From contig JANXSM010000171.1 in NCBI GenBank assembly GCA_025352665.1, forward strand, positions 1 through 64,000: 64,000 bases of DNA, in the 5' to 3' direction. The position numbers and the translations under genes were made by a program. How positions within the stretch are numbered: position 1 is the first letter of the stretch; each line of letters begins with the position of its first letter. Source of the DNA: Rhodospirillales bacterium (lineage in GTDB: Bacteria; Pseudomonadota; Alphaproteobacteria; Acetobacterales; Acetobacteraceae). Shown piece after piece: positions 1 to 11,052 of the stretch. The notes below the pieces were generated by a model. The model saw only the letters and a program-made list of their open reading frames with translations. It did not search any database and was not told the origin of the DNA.

Positions 1-262
1 GGGCTAATCCGGCTGCGCCGGGCGGCCTTCGGCCCGACCAGGGCGCTGCCCTGGACCTGGCAAAGGCGGTGCCTCTGCACTCCATTCGTTAAGGCCTGTC
101 TCTGAATGAGGAAGGGGTCATACCCGCGTGTCTTTACGACCCGCGGGTATGACCCCTTCCTCATTCAGAGACAGGCCTTAACGAATGGAGTGCAGAGGCA
201 CCGCCTTTGCCAGGTCCAGGGCAGCGCCCTGGTCGGGCCGAAGGCCGCCCGGCGCAGCCGGA

Positions 263-269
<7 letters not shown>
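1..269. repeat. Perfect 128-bp inverted repeat with 13-nt spacer
   Basis: Positions 1-128 are the exact reverse complement of 142-269; bases 129-141 form the spacer, so base i pairs with 270-i throughout. The right arm includes the last two complete codons and the stop of the degP-like gene (stop at 263-265). The arms contain a GC-rich core close to the hairpin cores at 51501 and 51687, so a dispersed intergenic repeat lies inside the palindrome. The left arm begins at base 1, so its true outer limit is not visible. It could be a natural inverted duplication or a fold-back assembly artefact. Confidence 0.95.
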
Positions 270-1765
<1,496 letters not shown>

Positions 1766-1882
1766 GTTTCAATCTCCTCGTTGTGCGCAGTGCCGTCTGT
1801 GCACCGCATGGAGGCGAACATGGTCCGGGCCTGATGGAACAAGCAGACGCGCCACCATGTCGAAATTTTCAGAATAGGCGGC

Positions 1883-3220
1883 TCAGCCTGCAGTGGTCGT
1901 GGCCAGGAAGGTCACCGTTACGCGCAATCCTGTGCTGGCGTCACCGAGTTCCAGCCGTGCCGCGTGAAGCTTGGCCACGGCTGCGACCAATGCCAAACCA
2001 AGTCCGGTTCCAGGCGTGTTGCGGCTGCCATCAAGCCGATGAAAGCGCTGCAGCACGCGCCCATGCTCGGCCGTGGGAATGCCCGGGCCATTGTCGGTGA
2101 CGATGAGCACAACGCCTCCCTCCCCCATCTGCCGCAATGCGACCCGGACCGCGACCGCAGCGCCACCATGGGTCAGCGCATTCTCGATCAGATTGGCGAG
2201 CATCTGGCGCAGTAGGTCCGGATCTGCACGCAAGGTTAAGCCGGGGGCGATCTCGGCGACCAGCGACTGGCCGCACTCCTCTGCCACCGCCGCATAGGTC
2301 TCACAGACACGGCCCACGAGATCGGACACGTCAACTGCCATAAAACCCGCGCCACGCAGGCCGGCCTCGGCACGCGCTATGCGCAACAAAGCGGAGAAGG
2401 TGGAGATCACCGAGTCGAGCTCGACGAGGCTCGCTTCCAAAGTTTGCGTATCCGCCTCGCCTTCACGCGGTCGCGCGAGTGCTGACTCAAGCGCTTGCCG
2501 CAGCCGGAACAACGGGCTGCGCAAGTCATGCGCAATGCTCGTGGTGGTCGCCTGCAGCCCCTCCACCAACGATTCCACGCGAGCCAGCACAGCGTTGATC
2601 GTGCCAGAGAGCCGGTCGAACTCATCGCCTGTGCCGCTTTCCGGCAGCCGACGGGTAAGGTCACCGGCGATCACAGCGCTGGCTGCATCGGAAACCGCCC
2701 GCAGCCGCAGTTCCAGCCTACGCGCGACGACGAAACCGAGCACCAGCGCGGCCAGGGCAGCGACCACGCCGGCGAGCGGCAACACCGACGTCAAGGCGGC
2801 CGCACTGCGGCGGATCGGCGCCATATCGGCGGCCACGATCAGGCTGAGCCCGTTGGGCAGTCCCGCGCCAAGTGCTCGCAGGTCTCGCCCGTCGGGCACA
2901 TGAACCGTGTCGAATCCGCGCAGTCCCAGCGGTGCGCCTGCAATGTTGCCGGCGATCGTGGTGCCTTGGGCCGTCTGCAGCATCACCAGCGCGCCATGCC
3001 GGCGTGTGGCGTCAACAACGCCTGCGACCAGCCCGCCCGGGCCCTCGGTCTGGTAGTCGCTCAGTAGATCCTGCGCATCGCTGGCAATGGCGGCATCGAG
3101 CTGGGTGAGAAGTGCTCCTTCGACTCGCATGTAGCCCCAACCGAAACCAAGCGCGCACACCACCACCACGAGCGCCGCAGCAAGGCCCGCGACTCGCAGG
3201 GCGAAACTATGCCGCAGCAT
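1883..3220 (-). CDS. Membrane sensor histidine kinase (two-component)
   Basis: A 445-residue sensor kinase. Transmembrane helices lie near residues 8-30 and 144-166 and flank a periplasmic sensor of roughly 110 residues. A HAMP segment follows at about 167-215. The phospho-acceptor His231 sits in SIAHDLRSPLFRL, and the ATPase domain ends with the G-box GTGLGLALV. Its start overlaps the end of the response-regulator gene by 14 nt, so the two form a co-translated pair. The DegP-like gene directly downstream suggests an envelope-stress signal (inference). The periplasmic sensor resembles nothing I recognise, so no specific name is given. Confidence 0.92.
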   Translation of the reverse strand: MLRHSFALRVAGLAAALVVVVCALGFGWGYMRVEGALLTQLDAAIASDAQDLLSDYQTEGPGGLVAGVVDATRRHGALVMLQTAQGTTIAGNIAGAPLGLRGFDTVHVPDGRDLRALGAGLPNGLSLIVAADMAPIRRSAAALTSVLPLAGVVAALAALVLGFVVARRLELRLRAVSDAASAVIAGDLTRRLPESGTGDEFDRLSGTINAVLARVESLVEGLQATTTSIAHDLRSPLFRLRQALESALARPREGEADTQTLEASLVELDSVISTFSALLRIARAEAGLRGAGFMAVDVSDLVGRVCETYAAVAEECGQSLVAEIAPGLTLRADPDLLRQMLANLIENALTHGGAAVAVRVALRQMGEGGVVLIVTDNGPGIPTAEHGRVLQRFHRLDGSRNTPGTGLGLALVAAVAKLHAARLELGDASTGLRVTVTFLATTTAG

Positions 3221-3893
3221 CCGCCGACAGCATGTAGCCGGCGCCGCGCAAGGTGCGGATCATGGGAAGGCCAGCTGCGTCGAGCTTGCGGCGCAGGCGG
3301 CTGACATGGACATCCACGACATTGGTAGTTGGATCAAAGTTGAAATCCCATACCCGTTCCAGCAACATCGTCCGCGTCAGCACCTGGCCAGGGTGGCGCA
3401 TCATGAACTCCAGCAGGCGCAGTTCGGTGGGCAGCAACTCGATCTTCTGACCGGCCCGGGTCACGGACCGGCGCAGCAGATTTAGCTCCAGGTCGCCGAT
3501 TTTGAGAGTCGCTGGTTCTCCAGCCGATGTCTCGGTGCCGCGCCGCGTCATGGCATCCAGCCGCGCCCGCAGCTCGCTGAAGGCAAAGGGCTTAGCAAGA
3601 TAATCGTCCGCACCGGCGTCCAGCCCATCGACTCGCGCCTCCACCTCGCCCATGGCGGTGACGATGAGCACGGGCGTTCGCAGACCAGATGCCCGCAGCG
3701 CCCGCAGGATCGACAACCCGTCCGGGCCCGGCAGCATGCGGTCGGCGATGATGGCGTCAAAGGTCTCGTTCAGCGCCAGGAACAGCCCGTCGCGCCCGGT
3801 CCGCGCGATATCCACGACATGGCCGAGCTCGTGCAGCCCTTTGGCAATGTAGTCGGCTGTCGTTGTGTCGTCCTCGATGACCAGAACGCGCAT
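3207..3893 (-). CDS. OmpR/PhoB-family response regulator
   Basis: A 228-residue DNA-binding response regulator. The receiver starts MRVLVIEDD with the acidic pocket at 7-9, phospho-acceptor Asp51 (IIADRMLPGPDG) and the conserved Lys near 101 (DYLAKPF). The C-terminal winged helix carries ELLPTELRLLEFMM and VHVSRLRRKL. The ATG at 3893 is chosen although the frame is open further upstream, because the receiver begins exactly there and the extra residues would lie inside alaS. Only one base separates this ATG from the alaS stop, so it is probably co-transcribed with alaS. It overlaps the partner kinase gene by 14 nt. Confidence 0.92.
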   Translation of the reverse strand: MRVLVIEDDTTTADYIAKGLHELGHVVDIARTGRDGLFLALNETFDAIIADRMLPGPDGLSILRALRASGLRTPVLIVTAMGEVEARVDGLDAGADDYLAKPFAFSELRARLDAMTRRGTETSAGEPATLKIGDLELNLLRRSVTRAGQKIELLPTELRLLEFMMRHPGQVLTRTMLLERVWDFNFDPTTNVVDVHVSRLRRKLDAAGLPMIRTLRGAGYMLSADAAA

Positions 3894-3894
3894 T

Positions 3895-6546
3895 TTACCC
3901 CGCCATGGCACTGCGGACGGCGGCGAGCGCGATGTCGGCCTGGTCGGCGCTGGGGCCACCGGCCTGCGCCATATCCGGCCGTCCGCCGCCGCCCTTGCCG
4001 CCCATCGCCGCACTGGCGGCACGCACCAGTTCGACGGCGTTAAAGCGTGCGGTCAGCGACGGCGTGACGCCGACCACTATGCTGGTTTTGCCCTCGGCGG
4101 TGGAGACCAGGGCCACCACACCGTCCTCCAGCTGTTTGGCGATCGCCTCGGCGATGGATTTCAGCTCGCGCGCCGGGACGTCGCCCAGGTTGCGGGCGCT
4201 GAACTTCACGCCGGCGATCTGCTCGATTTCAGCCGCGGTGCCGCCGGTGGCGAGCTTCTTCTGCAATTCAGCGACCTGGCGTTCCAGCCTGCGTCGATCG
4301 TCGACCAGGCTTGCCACGCGTTCCGGCAGCTCGGACGGGCTGGCCTTGAGGGTTGCCGCCATTTCCGCCATGCGCCGATCGGTCTCGCCGATCAGGGCCA
4401 GGGCCGCTTCGCCGGTCACCGCCTCGATCCGCCGCACGCCAGCCGACACCGCGGCTTCCGTCACAATGCGGAACAGGCCGATGTCGCCGGTGCGCCGCAC
4501 ATGGGTGCCGCCGCAGAGCTCGATCGAATAGGCCGAGCGGTTGTCGTCGCCGGTGCCCCCGTCGCCATCGCCCATCGAGACGACGCGAACCTCCTCGCCG
4601 TATTTCTCGCCGAACAGCGCCATCGCCCCTTCGCCGACCGCGGCGTCGGGCGTCATCAGCCTTGTGGTGACCGCTGAATTCTCGCGGATGCGCGCGTTCA
4701 CCTCGGCTTCCACCCAGGTCAGATCCTCGCGGGTGATCGGGGTTGGCTGGCTGACATCGAAGCGCAGCCGGTCCGGCGCGTTGAGGCTGCCTTTCTGGGC
4801 CACGTGCTCGCCGAGCCTGCGGCGTAGCGCCTCGTGCAGCAGATGGGTGGCCGAGTGATGGGCACGAATGGCGGTGCGGCGGTGATGGTCCACCACCGCC
4901 AGCACTGGCATGTCGACCAGGACCGTGCCCTCCACCACGCGGCCGATATGGACGAACAGGCTGGCAAGTTTCTTTTGCGTGTCGGTGATCTCGATGAGCA
5001 CGCCAGCCGCCGAGATCACCCCGTGATCGCCGACCTGGCCGCCGCTTTCGGCGTAGAACGGCGTCTGGTTGAGGATGATCGCGACCTCGGCCCCCTCGCC
5101 TGCCTGGGCCACGATGGCACCATCCTGCACGATGGCAAAAATCTGCCCCTCGGAGCGCTCGGTGGAATAGCCGAGGAACTCGCTGGCTGGCAGACTTTCC
5201 TTCAACTCGAACCAGAGTCGCTCGGTGGCGGCCTCGCCCGAACCCGCCCAGGCCGCGCGTGCGCGCTTGCGTTGGTCGGCCATGGCGATTTCGAAGCCTG
5301 CGACGTCGACGGCACGGCCCTGTTCGCGCAACGCATCCTGGGTAAGATCGAGCGGGAAGCCGAACGTGTCGTACAGCTTGAACGCGACGTCACCGGCCAG
5401 CACGCCGCCTTCGCCGAGGCGGTCGGTCTCCTCCGCGAGCAGGCCAAGACCCCGCTCCAGCATCGCCTTGAAGCGGGTTTCCTCGAGCCGCAGCGTCTCG
5501 GTGATCAGCGCTTCGGCGCGGCCGAGTTCGGGGTAGGCGGCCCCCATCTGGCGGATCAGCGCCGGCACCAAGCGCCACATCACGGGGTCGCGCGCGCCCA
5601 TCATATGAGCGTGGCGCATGGCGCGCCGCATGATCCGGCGCAGCACGTAGCCGCGGCCTTCGTTGGAGGGCAGCACCCCGTCCGCCATCAGGAAGGACGT
5701 GCTGCGCAGATGATCGGCGACCACGCGGTGGCTGGTCTTGAAGGTGCCGTCGGCGGGCTGGCCGACGGCCTCGGCACTCGCCAGGATCAGGGCGCGGAAC
5801 GTGTCCGTGTCGTAGTTGTCGTGCTTGCCCTGAAGAATGGCGGCGAAGCGCTCCAGCCCCAGGCCTGTGTCGATCGAGGGGTGCGGCAGCGGCACGCGAG
5901 TGCCAGGTGGGCCCTCCTCGTATTGCATGAACACCAGGTTCCAGATTTCGATAAACCGGTCGCCATCCTCATCCGGGCTGCCCGGCGGGCCGCCCGGGAT
6001 GGCGGGACCGTGGTCGAAGAATATCTCGGAACAGGGACCGCAGGGGCCGGTGTCGCCCATTCGCCAGAAATTATCGCTAGTGGTGATGCGGATGATCCGC
6101 TCATCCGGCAGGCCCGCGATCTGCTTCCACAGCAGCGCCGCATCCTCGTCCTCGTGGTAGACGGTGACCAGCAGCTTGTCCTTCGGCAGGCCGAAATCCC
6201 GCGTCAGCAGGGTCCAGGCATGGGTGATCGCCTGTTCCTTGAAATAGTCGCCGAACGAGAAATTCCCCAGCATTTCGAAGAATGTATGGTGGCGCGCGGT
6301 GTAGCCGACATTGTCGAGATCGTTATGCTTGCCGCCCGCCCGCACCGATTTCTGTGCTGTCGTGGCCCGCACGTAGGGCCGCTTCTCTTGGCCAGTGAAC
6401 ACGTTCTTGAACTGAACCATGCCGCTGTTGGTGAACATCAGTGTCGGATCGTTGCGCGGCACCAAAGGCGAGCTCTCGACCACCTGGTGGCCGTTGCGGG
6501 CGAAATACTCGAGGAAGGTTGCGCGGATGTCGTTGCTGCTGGTCAT
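3895..6546 (-). CDS. alaS: Alanyl-tRNA synthetase
   Basis: Charges tRNA-Ala in the cytoplasm. The 883-residue product has the full family architecture. The class II catalytic core begins [18 protein letters not shown]. The editing domain has its zinc ligands in HSATH (His564, His568) and CGGTH (Cys678, His682). The C-terminal oligomerisation part ends in a glycine-rich segment ([14 protein letters not shown]). Length matches the family. It is the first gene of a minus-strand run that continues one base later with a two-component system. In many alphaproteobacteria alaS lies next to recA; here they are about 3.3 kb apart. Confidence 0.97.
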   Translation of the reverse strand: MTSSNDIRATFLEYFARNGHQVVESSPLVPRNDPTLMFTNSGMVQFKNVFTGQEKRPYVRATTAQKSVRAGGKHNDLDNVGYTARHHTFFEMLGNFSFGDYFKEQAITHAWTLLTRDFGLPKDKLLVTVYHEDEDAALLWKQIAGLPDERIIRITTSDNFWRMGDTGPCGPCSEIFFDHGPAIPGGPPGSPDEDGDRFIEIWNLVFMQYEEGPPGTRVPLPHPSIDTGLGLERFAAILQGKHDNYDTDTFRALILASAEAVGQPADGTFKTSHRVVADHLRSTSFLMADGVLPSNEGRGYVLRRIMRRAMRHAHMMGARDPVMWRLVPALIRQMGAAYPELGRAEALITETLRLEETRFKAMLERGLGLLAEETDRLGEGGVLAGDVAFKLYDTFGFPLDLTQDALREQGRAVDVAGFEIAMADQRKRARAAWAGSGEAATERLWFELKESLPASEFLGYSTERSEGQIFAIVQDGAIVAQAGEGAEVAIILNQTPFYAESGGQVGDHGVISAAGVLIEITDTQKKLASLFVHIGRVVEGTVLVDMPVLAVVDHHRRTAIRAHHSATHLLHEALRRRLGEHVAQKGSLNAPDRLRFDVSQPTPITREDLTWVEAEVNARIRENSAVTTRLMTPDAAVGEGAMALFGEKYGEEVRVVSMGDGDGGTGDDNRSAYSIELCGGTHVRRTGDIGLFRIVTEAAVSAGVRRIEAVTGEAALALIGETDRRMAEMAATLKASPSELPERVASLVDDRRRLERQVAELQKKLATGGTAAEIEQIAGVKFSARNLGDVPARELKSIAEAIAKQLEDGVVALVSTAEGKTSIVVGVTPSLTARFNAVELVRAASAAMGGKGGGGRPDMAQAGGPSADQADIALAAVRSAMAG

Positions 6547-6678
6547 GACGGTCCTGAACTCGGTTCGGCGGGCGCGGGACGATGGGAGTAGCGCAGGGTT
6601 GACGGCGAGTCACCCTGGGTAAGCTTCGCAGTCCAGCTGCGATCCTGTATCACGCCAAAATTCGAGCGGAGAGCCAGC

Positions 6679-7455
6679 ATGCGTCTGTACCGGATAACCC
6701 TTGGACTGGCCTTGGCTTTGGCCGCCTGCTCGCATCCCACACCGCCGCCGCCGCCGCCCACCGTTGCAGAAGCGGATGCCGCGGGAGATATCGCGATGAA
6801 GGCTGGCCAGTACCAAAAAGCGCTCGACAACTACCTGATCGCCGCCAACCAGGGCGACATCATCGCCAGCCGCTCGGTCGGCACCATGTATTACAATGGC
6901 ACTGGCGTGGTGCTGGACTTTGCGGAGGCGCTGCAGTGGCTGCAGAAACCCGCGGATGCCGGTGATGTCGACGCGCAATACACCGTGGCCCTGATCTACG
7001 ACGCCGGAGGCAGCGGCGTGCTGAAGGACACCAAGTCAGCCCTCGGCTGGTTCCGCAAGGCCGCGAACAATGGCCGCGCCGGGGCACAGTATCAGGTCGG
7101 CATGCACTACAACTTCGGCGTCGGCACCCGGATCGACTACGCCGAGGCGCTGCGCTGGTATAAACGTGCTGCCGACCAAGGGTTCACCGACGCGATCACC
7201 GCCATCGGGGTGCTCTACGCCCAGGGCCGCGGGGTTACGCCCAACTACGGCTTCGCCCTCAAGCAGTTCCAAACCGCGGCCGCGGCCGGCAATGCCGAGG
7301 CGATGAAGAACATCGGCTACCTCTATCTCGCCGGCAATGGTGTTCCGACCAACGAGAAACTCGCCTACGACTGGCTGCGCCGCGCAGCCGCCGCGGGTTC
7401 CGAGGAAGCCGCCCGCAGGCTGGCGGTGCAGGACCTTCAGTTGCCGGCGCAGTAG
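6679..7455 (+). CDS. Sel1-repeat (TPR-like) lipoprotein
   Basis: A 258-residue protein with a lipoprotein signal peptide: MRLYR, a hydrophobic stretch and the lipobox LAAC with Cys17, then a run of prolines (PTPPPPPPT). About five Sel1-like 36-residue repeats follow (for example AGAQYQVGMHYNFGVGT and EAMKNIGYLYLAGNGV). Sel1 repeats form alpha-alpha superhelices that usually mediate protein-protein contacts; the partner is unknown. It is transcribed divergently from alaS and converges on the LysR gene 18 nt downstream. A periplasm-facing, membrane-anchored location is inferred from the signal. Confidence 0.85.
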   Translation: MRLYRITLGLALALAACSHPTPPPPPPTVAEADAAGDIAMKAGQYQKALDNYLIAANQGDIIASRSVGTMYYNGTGVVLDFAEALQWLQKPADAGDVDAQYTVALIYDAGGSGVLKDTKSALGWFRKAANNGRAGAQYQVGMHYNFGVGTRIDYAEALRWYKRAADQGFTDAITAIGVLYAQGRGVTPNYGFALKQFQTAAAAGNAEAMKNIGYLYLAGNGVPTNEKLAYDWLRRAAAAGSEEAARRLAVQDLQLPAQ

Positions 7456-7473
7456 CGGCGGTGGACTGAACTC

Positions 7474-8328
7474 TTATGGCAGCAAGGGACAGATCCGGCC
7501 GACCGCCTCGACGAGAAAATCCATCGCGCGCCGGATCGCCGGTGCACGTCTGAGGTCGGGGTAGGTCAGCAGCCAGATATCTCGTGTCGGCGGCGCCGGG
7601 CCGGTCCGGATCAGCCCGGCGTCGGCATCGCCCATGAAGCGCGGCAGCAGCGCTGCTCCCAGGCCGGCCCGCGCCGCCGCGTGCTGGGCGAACAGGTCGC
7701 TCGCCTCGAACACGACCGGTCGGGCGGCAACGAACGCCCTCAGCCAGGCTTCCTGGCTGAGGTGATGCAGCGTCGGGTCATAGGCGATGAACTGCCACTC
7801 CGCCGGCGGCAGCGCAGCCCATTCCGGCGTTACGTAGAGCGCAAAGCGGATGAGACCGATACGCCGTGTTACCAGATCGGGATCCTCCGGCCGCGCCAGG
7901 CGAACCGCCAGATCTGCCTCGCCACGGTCCATGGCCGCGAGACCTGACAGGCCCGACATAACAAGCGTAATCCCTGGGTTGGCGGCACGAAATCCAGCCA
8001 CGGCGGGTGCGATCACGCAAGCAGCCAACGCTGGCGGCGCGCTGATGCGCACCGTGGCTGTCAGAGTGGTCGTCGCACTCCGGGCATAACGCGCGATGCG
8101 CTGCTCTGCCTCGCCCATACCTACCGCAAGTGCCGCAACCCGAAGGCCATCCGGTGTGAGCACCGCCCGGCGTGGCAACCGGTCGACCAAACGTAGCCCG
8201 AGGTCGCGTTCCAGCGCTGCCACACGCCGAGCGACGGTCGCATGATCCACCCGCATCTCGCGCGCCGCGGCCGAGAATGATCCATGCGACGCCAGCGCCA
8301 TAAAATGGCAAAGATCCTGCCAGTCCAT
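7474..8328 (-). CDS. LysR-family transcriptional regulator
   Basis: A 284-residue regulator. The N-terminal helix-turn-helix spans about residues 3-60 (GSFSAAAREMRVDHATVARR), followed by a periplasmic-binding-like effector domain. The ATG at 8328 is preferred to the upstream in-frame ATG at 8355 because the HTH normally starts right after MDWQDL and because the extra codons would overlay a dyad (8340-8354) that looks like the operator. It is divergent from the quinone oxidoreductase gene at 8427, the usual layout for a LysR regulator and its target. The effector is unknown. Confidence 0.88.
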   Translation of the reverse strand: MDWQDLCHFMALASHGSFSAAAREMRVDHATVARRVAALERDLGLRLVDRLPRRAVLTPDGLRVAALAVGMGEAEQRIARYARSATTTLTATVRISAPPALAACVIAPAVAGFRAANPGITLVMSGLSGLAAMDRGEADLAVRLARPEDPDLVTRRIGLIRFALYVTPEWAALPPAEWQFIAYDPTLHHLSQEAWLRAFVAARPVVFEASDLFAQHAAARAGLGAALLPRFMGDADAGLIRTGPAPPTRDIWLLTYPDLRRAPAIRRAMDFLVEAVGRICPLLP

Positions 8329-8339
8329 CGGTGAATTAT

Positions 8340-8354
8340 TGCACATGTCTTGCA
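8340..8354. promoter_or_regulatory. Candidate LysR operator, TGCA-N7-TGCA
   Basis: In the intergenic region between the divergent LysR and quinone oxidoreductase genes, TGCA at 8340-8343 and TGCA at 8351-8354 form a dyad. It also reads as two direct TTGCAC repeats 11 bp (about one helical turn) apart. Position and shape fit a LysR-type site. No binding evidence exists, and the classical T-N11-A core is only approximate. Confidence 0.4.
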
Positions 8355-8426
8355 CAGTAATCCGGAATTTTCACGCAGACCGCGATCGGCTTTCCTCGCC
8401 TCCGACATTCCCAACGGAGACGCGCC

Positions 8427-9401
8427 ATGCCCATCACCATCACCTTGACGAACGCCGGCGGACCAGAGGTCCTGCAGGTGCAGGATCTCCAATTGGCCGC
8501 GCCCGTCCAGGGGGAAGTGCAGATCCGGCACAGCCGCATCGGCGTCAACTTTGTCGACATCTATTTCCGGGCCGGGCTCTACAAGCTCCCTGCCGCGCCG
8601 GCTGTGCTGGGGCTGGAAGGGGTCGGGCGTGTCGCAGCGGTGGGAGCAGGGGTGACCTGCCTGCGGGCGGGCGATCGGGTGGCCTATGTCGGCCTGCCGC
8701 TCGGCGCCTATGCCGAGAGCCGCAACCTGCCGCAGGAACGGCTGGTGCGCCTGCCCGACGGCGTGAGCGACGAGATGGCCGGTGGCGGGCTACTGCGCGG
8801 CCTGACCGCCCAGATGCTGCTGCGCCAGGTGCGCACGATCCAACCGGGCGAATGGCTGTTGGTCCATGCCGCGGCCGGCGGGCTGGGCCAGATAGTGACA
8901 CGCTGGGCCCGCCTGCTCGGCGCCCGCGTGATCGGCACGGTGGGTTCGACCGCCAAGATCACGCTGGCACAGGCCGCGGGAGCCGAGGCGGTGCTACTGC
9001 ACAGCGATCCCGGCTGGGTCGAACAGGCGCGAGCGCTGGCAGATGGCAAAGGCGTGCATCTCGCCGTGGACGGTATCGGCGGGGGAATGCTGCTGCAGAC
9101 GCTGCACAGCGTTCGCCCGTTCGGTCTCGCGGCAAGCCTTGGCCAGCCGGCGGGACCAATTCCGCCGGTGTCGATGGAACAGCTTAGCGCGGTCGGCGCC
9201 GTGGCGCTGATGCGCCCGAGCGTGATCGGCTATGCCAGCGACCCTGGCTTCTATCGCACGGGGATGGCCGAGCTGCTGGACGCCCTGGCCGCCGGGCTCG
9301 CGGGCCCGCCCGGGATGGAATACCAATTGGCCGACGCAGCCCGTGCCCATGCGGATCTCGAAGCCGGCCGCACCACCGGCAGCGTTGTTCTCGTCGTTTG
9401 A
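8427..9401 (+). CDS. NADPH:quinone oxidoreductase (zinc-free MDR family)
   Basis: A 324-residue medium-chain dehydrogenase/reductase of the quinone oxidoreductase class. The N-terminal GroES-like domain contains RIGVNFVDIYFRAGLYK. The Rossmann nucleotide-binding motif is VHAAAGGLGQIVTRWARLLG, at about residues 149-168. The catalytic-zinc cysteine and histidine pattern of alcohol dehydrogenases is absent, as expected for NADPH:quinone reductases. It probably reduces quinones or related enones with NADPH in the cytoplasm; the physiological substrate is unknown. It is divergent from a LysR regulator that probably controls it. Confidence 0.88.
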   Translation: MPITITLTNAGGPEVLQVQDLQLAAPVQGEVQIRHSRIGVNFVDIYFRAGLYKLPAAPAVLGLEGVGRVAAVGAGVTCLRAGDRVAYVGLPLGAYAESRNLPQERLVRLPDGVSDEMAGGGLLRGLTAQMLLRQVRTIQPGEWLLVHAAAGGLGQIVTRWARLLGARVIGTVGSTAKITLAQAAGAEAVLLHSDPGWVEQARALADGKGVHLAVDGIGGGMLLQTLHSVRPFGLAASLGQPAGPIPPVSMEQLSAVGAVALMRPSVIGYASDPGFYRTGMAELLDALAAGLAGPPGMEYQLADAARAHADLEAGRTTGSVVLVV

Positions 9402-9447
9402 CGTTGTGCGAGGGTAGGTCCGAAGGCGGGCCGGTCCGGCTGGGGGG

Positions 9448-9837
9448 TCAGCGCCGATACGGATGCGGCAAAATTTCACGCACATTGCGCACCATCGGCC
9501 CCGGCAGGATGATGCGCGCATCGGGTGCATAATCCAGGATCAGCTCGCGGCAGGCGCCGCAAGGCGAGACGATCGCAATCGACTGGTCAAGCTCCTCCGG
9601 CTTCGGATGACGGACGGCGACGATCGTGTCGATGGTGCCGTCACCTTCCAGAATGGCGCGGCCAAGTGCGATCGGCTCGGCACAGACGGACAGGCGACCG
9701 ACGGTGGCGCCCAGGTGCACCCCGGTCCAGATCCGCCCATCGGTGCCGCGGATGGCCGCGGCCACCGTATGCCAGAACGGGCGGTGATGCTTGCGCATCA
9801 CCGCCCGTGCAGCTTCGATCAGTTCAATATCCGCCAC
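9448..9837 (-). CDS. Cytidine deaminase-like protein
   Basis: A 129-residue protein of the cytidine deaminase fold. Zinc and catalytic motifs are SVCAEPIALG (Cys plus the proton-shuttling Glu) and PCGACRELI (two Cys), giving the three-cysteine zinc site of the tetrameric cytidine/blasticidin-S deaminase branch. The start is GTG at 9837; the N-terminus MADIELIEAARAV aligns with the family there. The start codon lies inside a perfect 17-nt dyad (9833-9849), just after recA on the same strand. The role could be pyrimidine salvage, but the substrate is not certain because this branch includes enzymes acting on modified nucleosides. Confidence 0.82.
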   Translation of the reverse strand: MADIELIEAARAVMRKHHRPFWHTVAAAIRGTDGRIWTGVHLGATVGRLSVCAEPIALGRAILEGDGTIDTIVAVRHPKPEELDQSIAIVSPCGACRELILDYAPDARIILPGPMVRNVREILPHPYRR

Positions 9838-9849
9838 ACTCAGTGTGGC
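9833..9849. repeat. Perfect 8-bp dyad over the deaminase start codon
   Basis: Bases 9833-9840 are the reverse complement of 9842-9849 with one central base. The dyad sits in the gap between the recA stop (9857) and the deaminase, and includes its GTG start at 9835-9837. As RNA it could hide the start in a small hairpin; as DNA it could be an operator. Confidence 0.6.
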
Positions 9850-9856
9850 AGCGGCA

Positions 9857-10897
9857 TCATTCGGCAGCTTCCGCTTCCTCGCTCTCGGTGGGTGCCGCCA
9901 TCATCAGGTTGGCCACAACGCCAGCCTGGTCGCGCACCCGTTTCTCGATTGATTCTGCCATGTCCTTGTGTTCGCGCAAGAACTGCTTCGCGTTCTCGCG
10001 GCCCTGGCCGATGCGCTGGCTGTCACAGCTGAACCAGGCACCAGATTTCTCGACCACGCCGGCCTTCACGCCGAGGTCGATGAGCTCGCCGAGCTTGCTG
10101 ATGCCTTCGCCGTACATGATGTCGAATTCGACCTGGCGGAACGGCGGCGCGAGCTTGTTTTTGACCACCTTCACGCGGGTCTGGTTGCCGACCACCTCGT
10201 CACGATCCTTAATCTGCCCGATGCGGCGGATCTCGAGGCGGATAGAGGCGTAGAACTTCAGCGCGTTGCCGCCGGTTGTGGTTTCCGGATTGCCGAACAT
10301 CACACCGATCTTGAGACGGATCTGGTTGAGGAAGATCAGCATGGTGTTGGAGCGCGCCACGGAGCCGGTGATCTTGCGCAACGCCTGGCTCATGAGCCGG
10401 GCGTGCAGGCCGACATGGGTGTCGCCCATCTCGCCATCGAGTTCGGCACGGGGCACCAGGGCTGCCACCGAGTCGATGACCAGCACGTCCACAGCGCCTG
10501 AACGCACCAGCGTGTCGGCAATTTCCAGTGCCTGTTCACCGGCATCAGGCTGGCTGATCAGCAGATTATCGACGTCCACGCCGAGCTTGCGGGCGTAGAT
10601 CGGGTCGAGAGCGTGCTCGGCATCGATGAACGCGCAGGTGCCGCCGCATTTCTGCGCCTCCGCGATGGCATGCAGTGCCAGCGTGGTCTTGCCCGAGCTT
10701 TCCGGCCCGTAAATCTCGACGATGCGCCCACGCGGCAGGCCGCCGATACCGAGAGCGAGGTCGAGCCCGAGCGAGCCCGACGAGATGACGGCGATCTGCT
10801 CGTCTCCCGCCTTGGCGCCCATGCGCATGATGGAGCCTTTGCCGAAGGCCCGCTCGATCTGCGTCATGGCGGCGTCGAGCGCCTTGTTCTTGTCCAT
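9857..10897 (-). CDS. recA: Recombinase RecA
   Basis: Catalyses homologous strand exchange and activates LexA self-cleavage. The 346-residue protein starts [20 protein letters not shown], the family's typical N-terminus, so the ATG at 10897 is used instead of open codons further upstream. The Walker A motif GPESSGKT spans 64-71 with Lys70. It ends in an acidic tail (ESEEAEAAE) typical of RecA. An SOS box sits between -35 and -10 like elements about 110-130 nt upstream. The deaminase gene follows 19 nt after the stop and may be read through. Confidence 0.98.
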   Translation of the reverse strand: MDKNKALDAAMTQIERAFGKGSIMRMGAKAGDEQIAVISSGSLGLDLALGIGGLPRGRIVEIYGPESSGKTTLALHAIAEAQKCGGTCAFIDAEHALDPIYARKLGVDVDNLLISQPDAGEQALEIADTLVRSGAVDVLVIDSVAALVPRAELDGEMGDTHVGLHARLMSQALRKITGSVARSNTMLIFLNQIRLKIGVMFGNPETTTGGNALKFYASIRLEIRRIGQIKDRDEVVGNQTRVKVVKNKLAPPFRQVEFDIMYGEGISKLGELIDLGVKAGVVEKSGAWFSCDSQRIGQGRENAKQFLREHKDMAESIEKRVRDQAGVVANLMMAAPTESEEAEAAE

Positions 10898-11002
10898 GGA
10901 TACCGGCTCGCGAGGATTTTTCATGTGCCCGATCATGCGAATGCTGGCGAGCATACTGTCACAAGCTGGAACAGAGCCGCAACCACACCGCGTCAACGCG
11001 TT

Positions 11003-11030
11003 AAGATATTGTTCGTTATATGTTCGTCAA
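11003..11030 (-). promoter_or_regulatory. recA promoter with alphaproteobacterial SOS box
   Basis: On the minus strand, TTGACG (11030-11025) and TATCTT (11008-11003) are separated by 16 nt, a plausible sigma-70 promoter. Between them lies GAAC-N7-GAAC (11025-11011; read on the plus strand as GTTC at 11011-11014 and 11022-11025). This is exactly the LexA recognition pattern of alphaproteobacteria. LexA bound here would block RNA polymerase directly. The leader to the recA ATG is about 100 nt. Confidence 0.85.
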
Positions 11031-11052
11031 TGCGTCGCGCCGCAAGAACAAA

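Noticed and set aside
8340-8355. LysR gene start at 8355
   Set aside because: The extra nine codons come from the operator-like dyad and have no counterpart in the family; the ATG at 8328 fits better.
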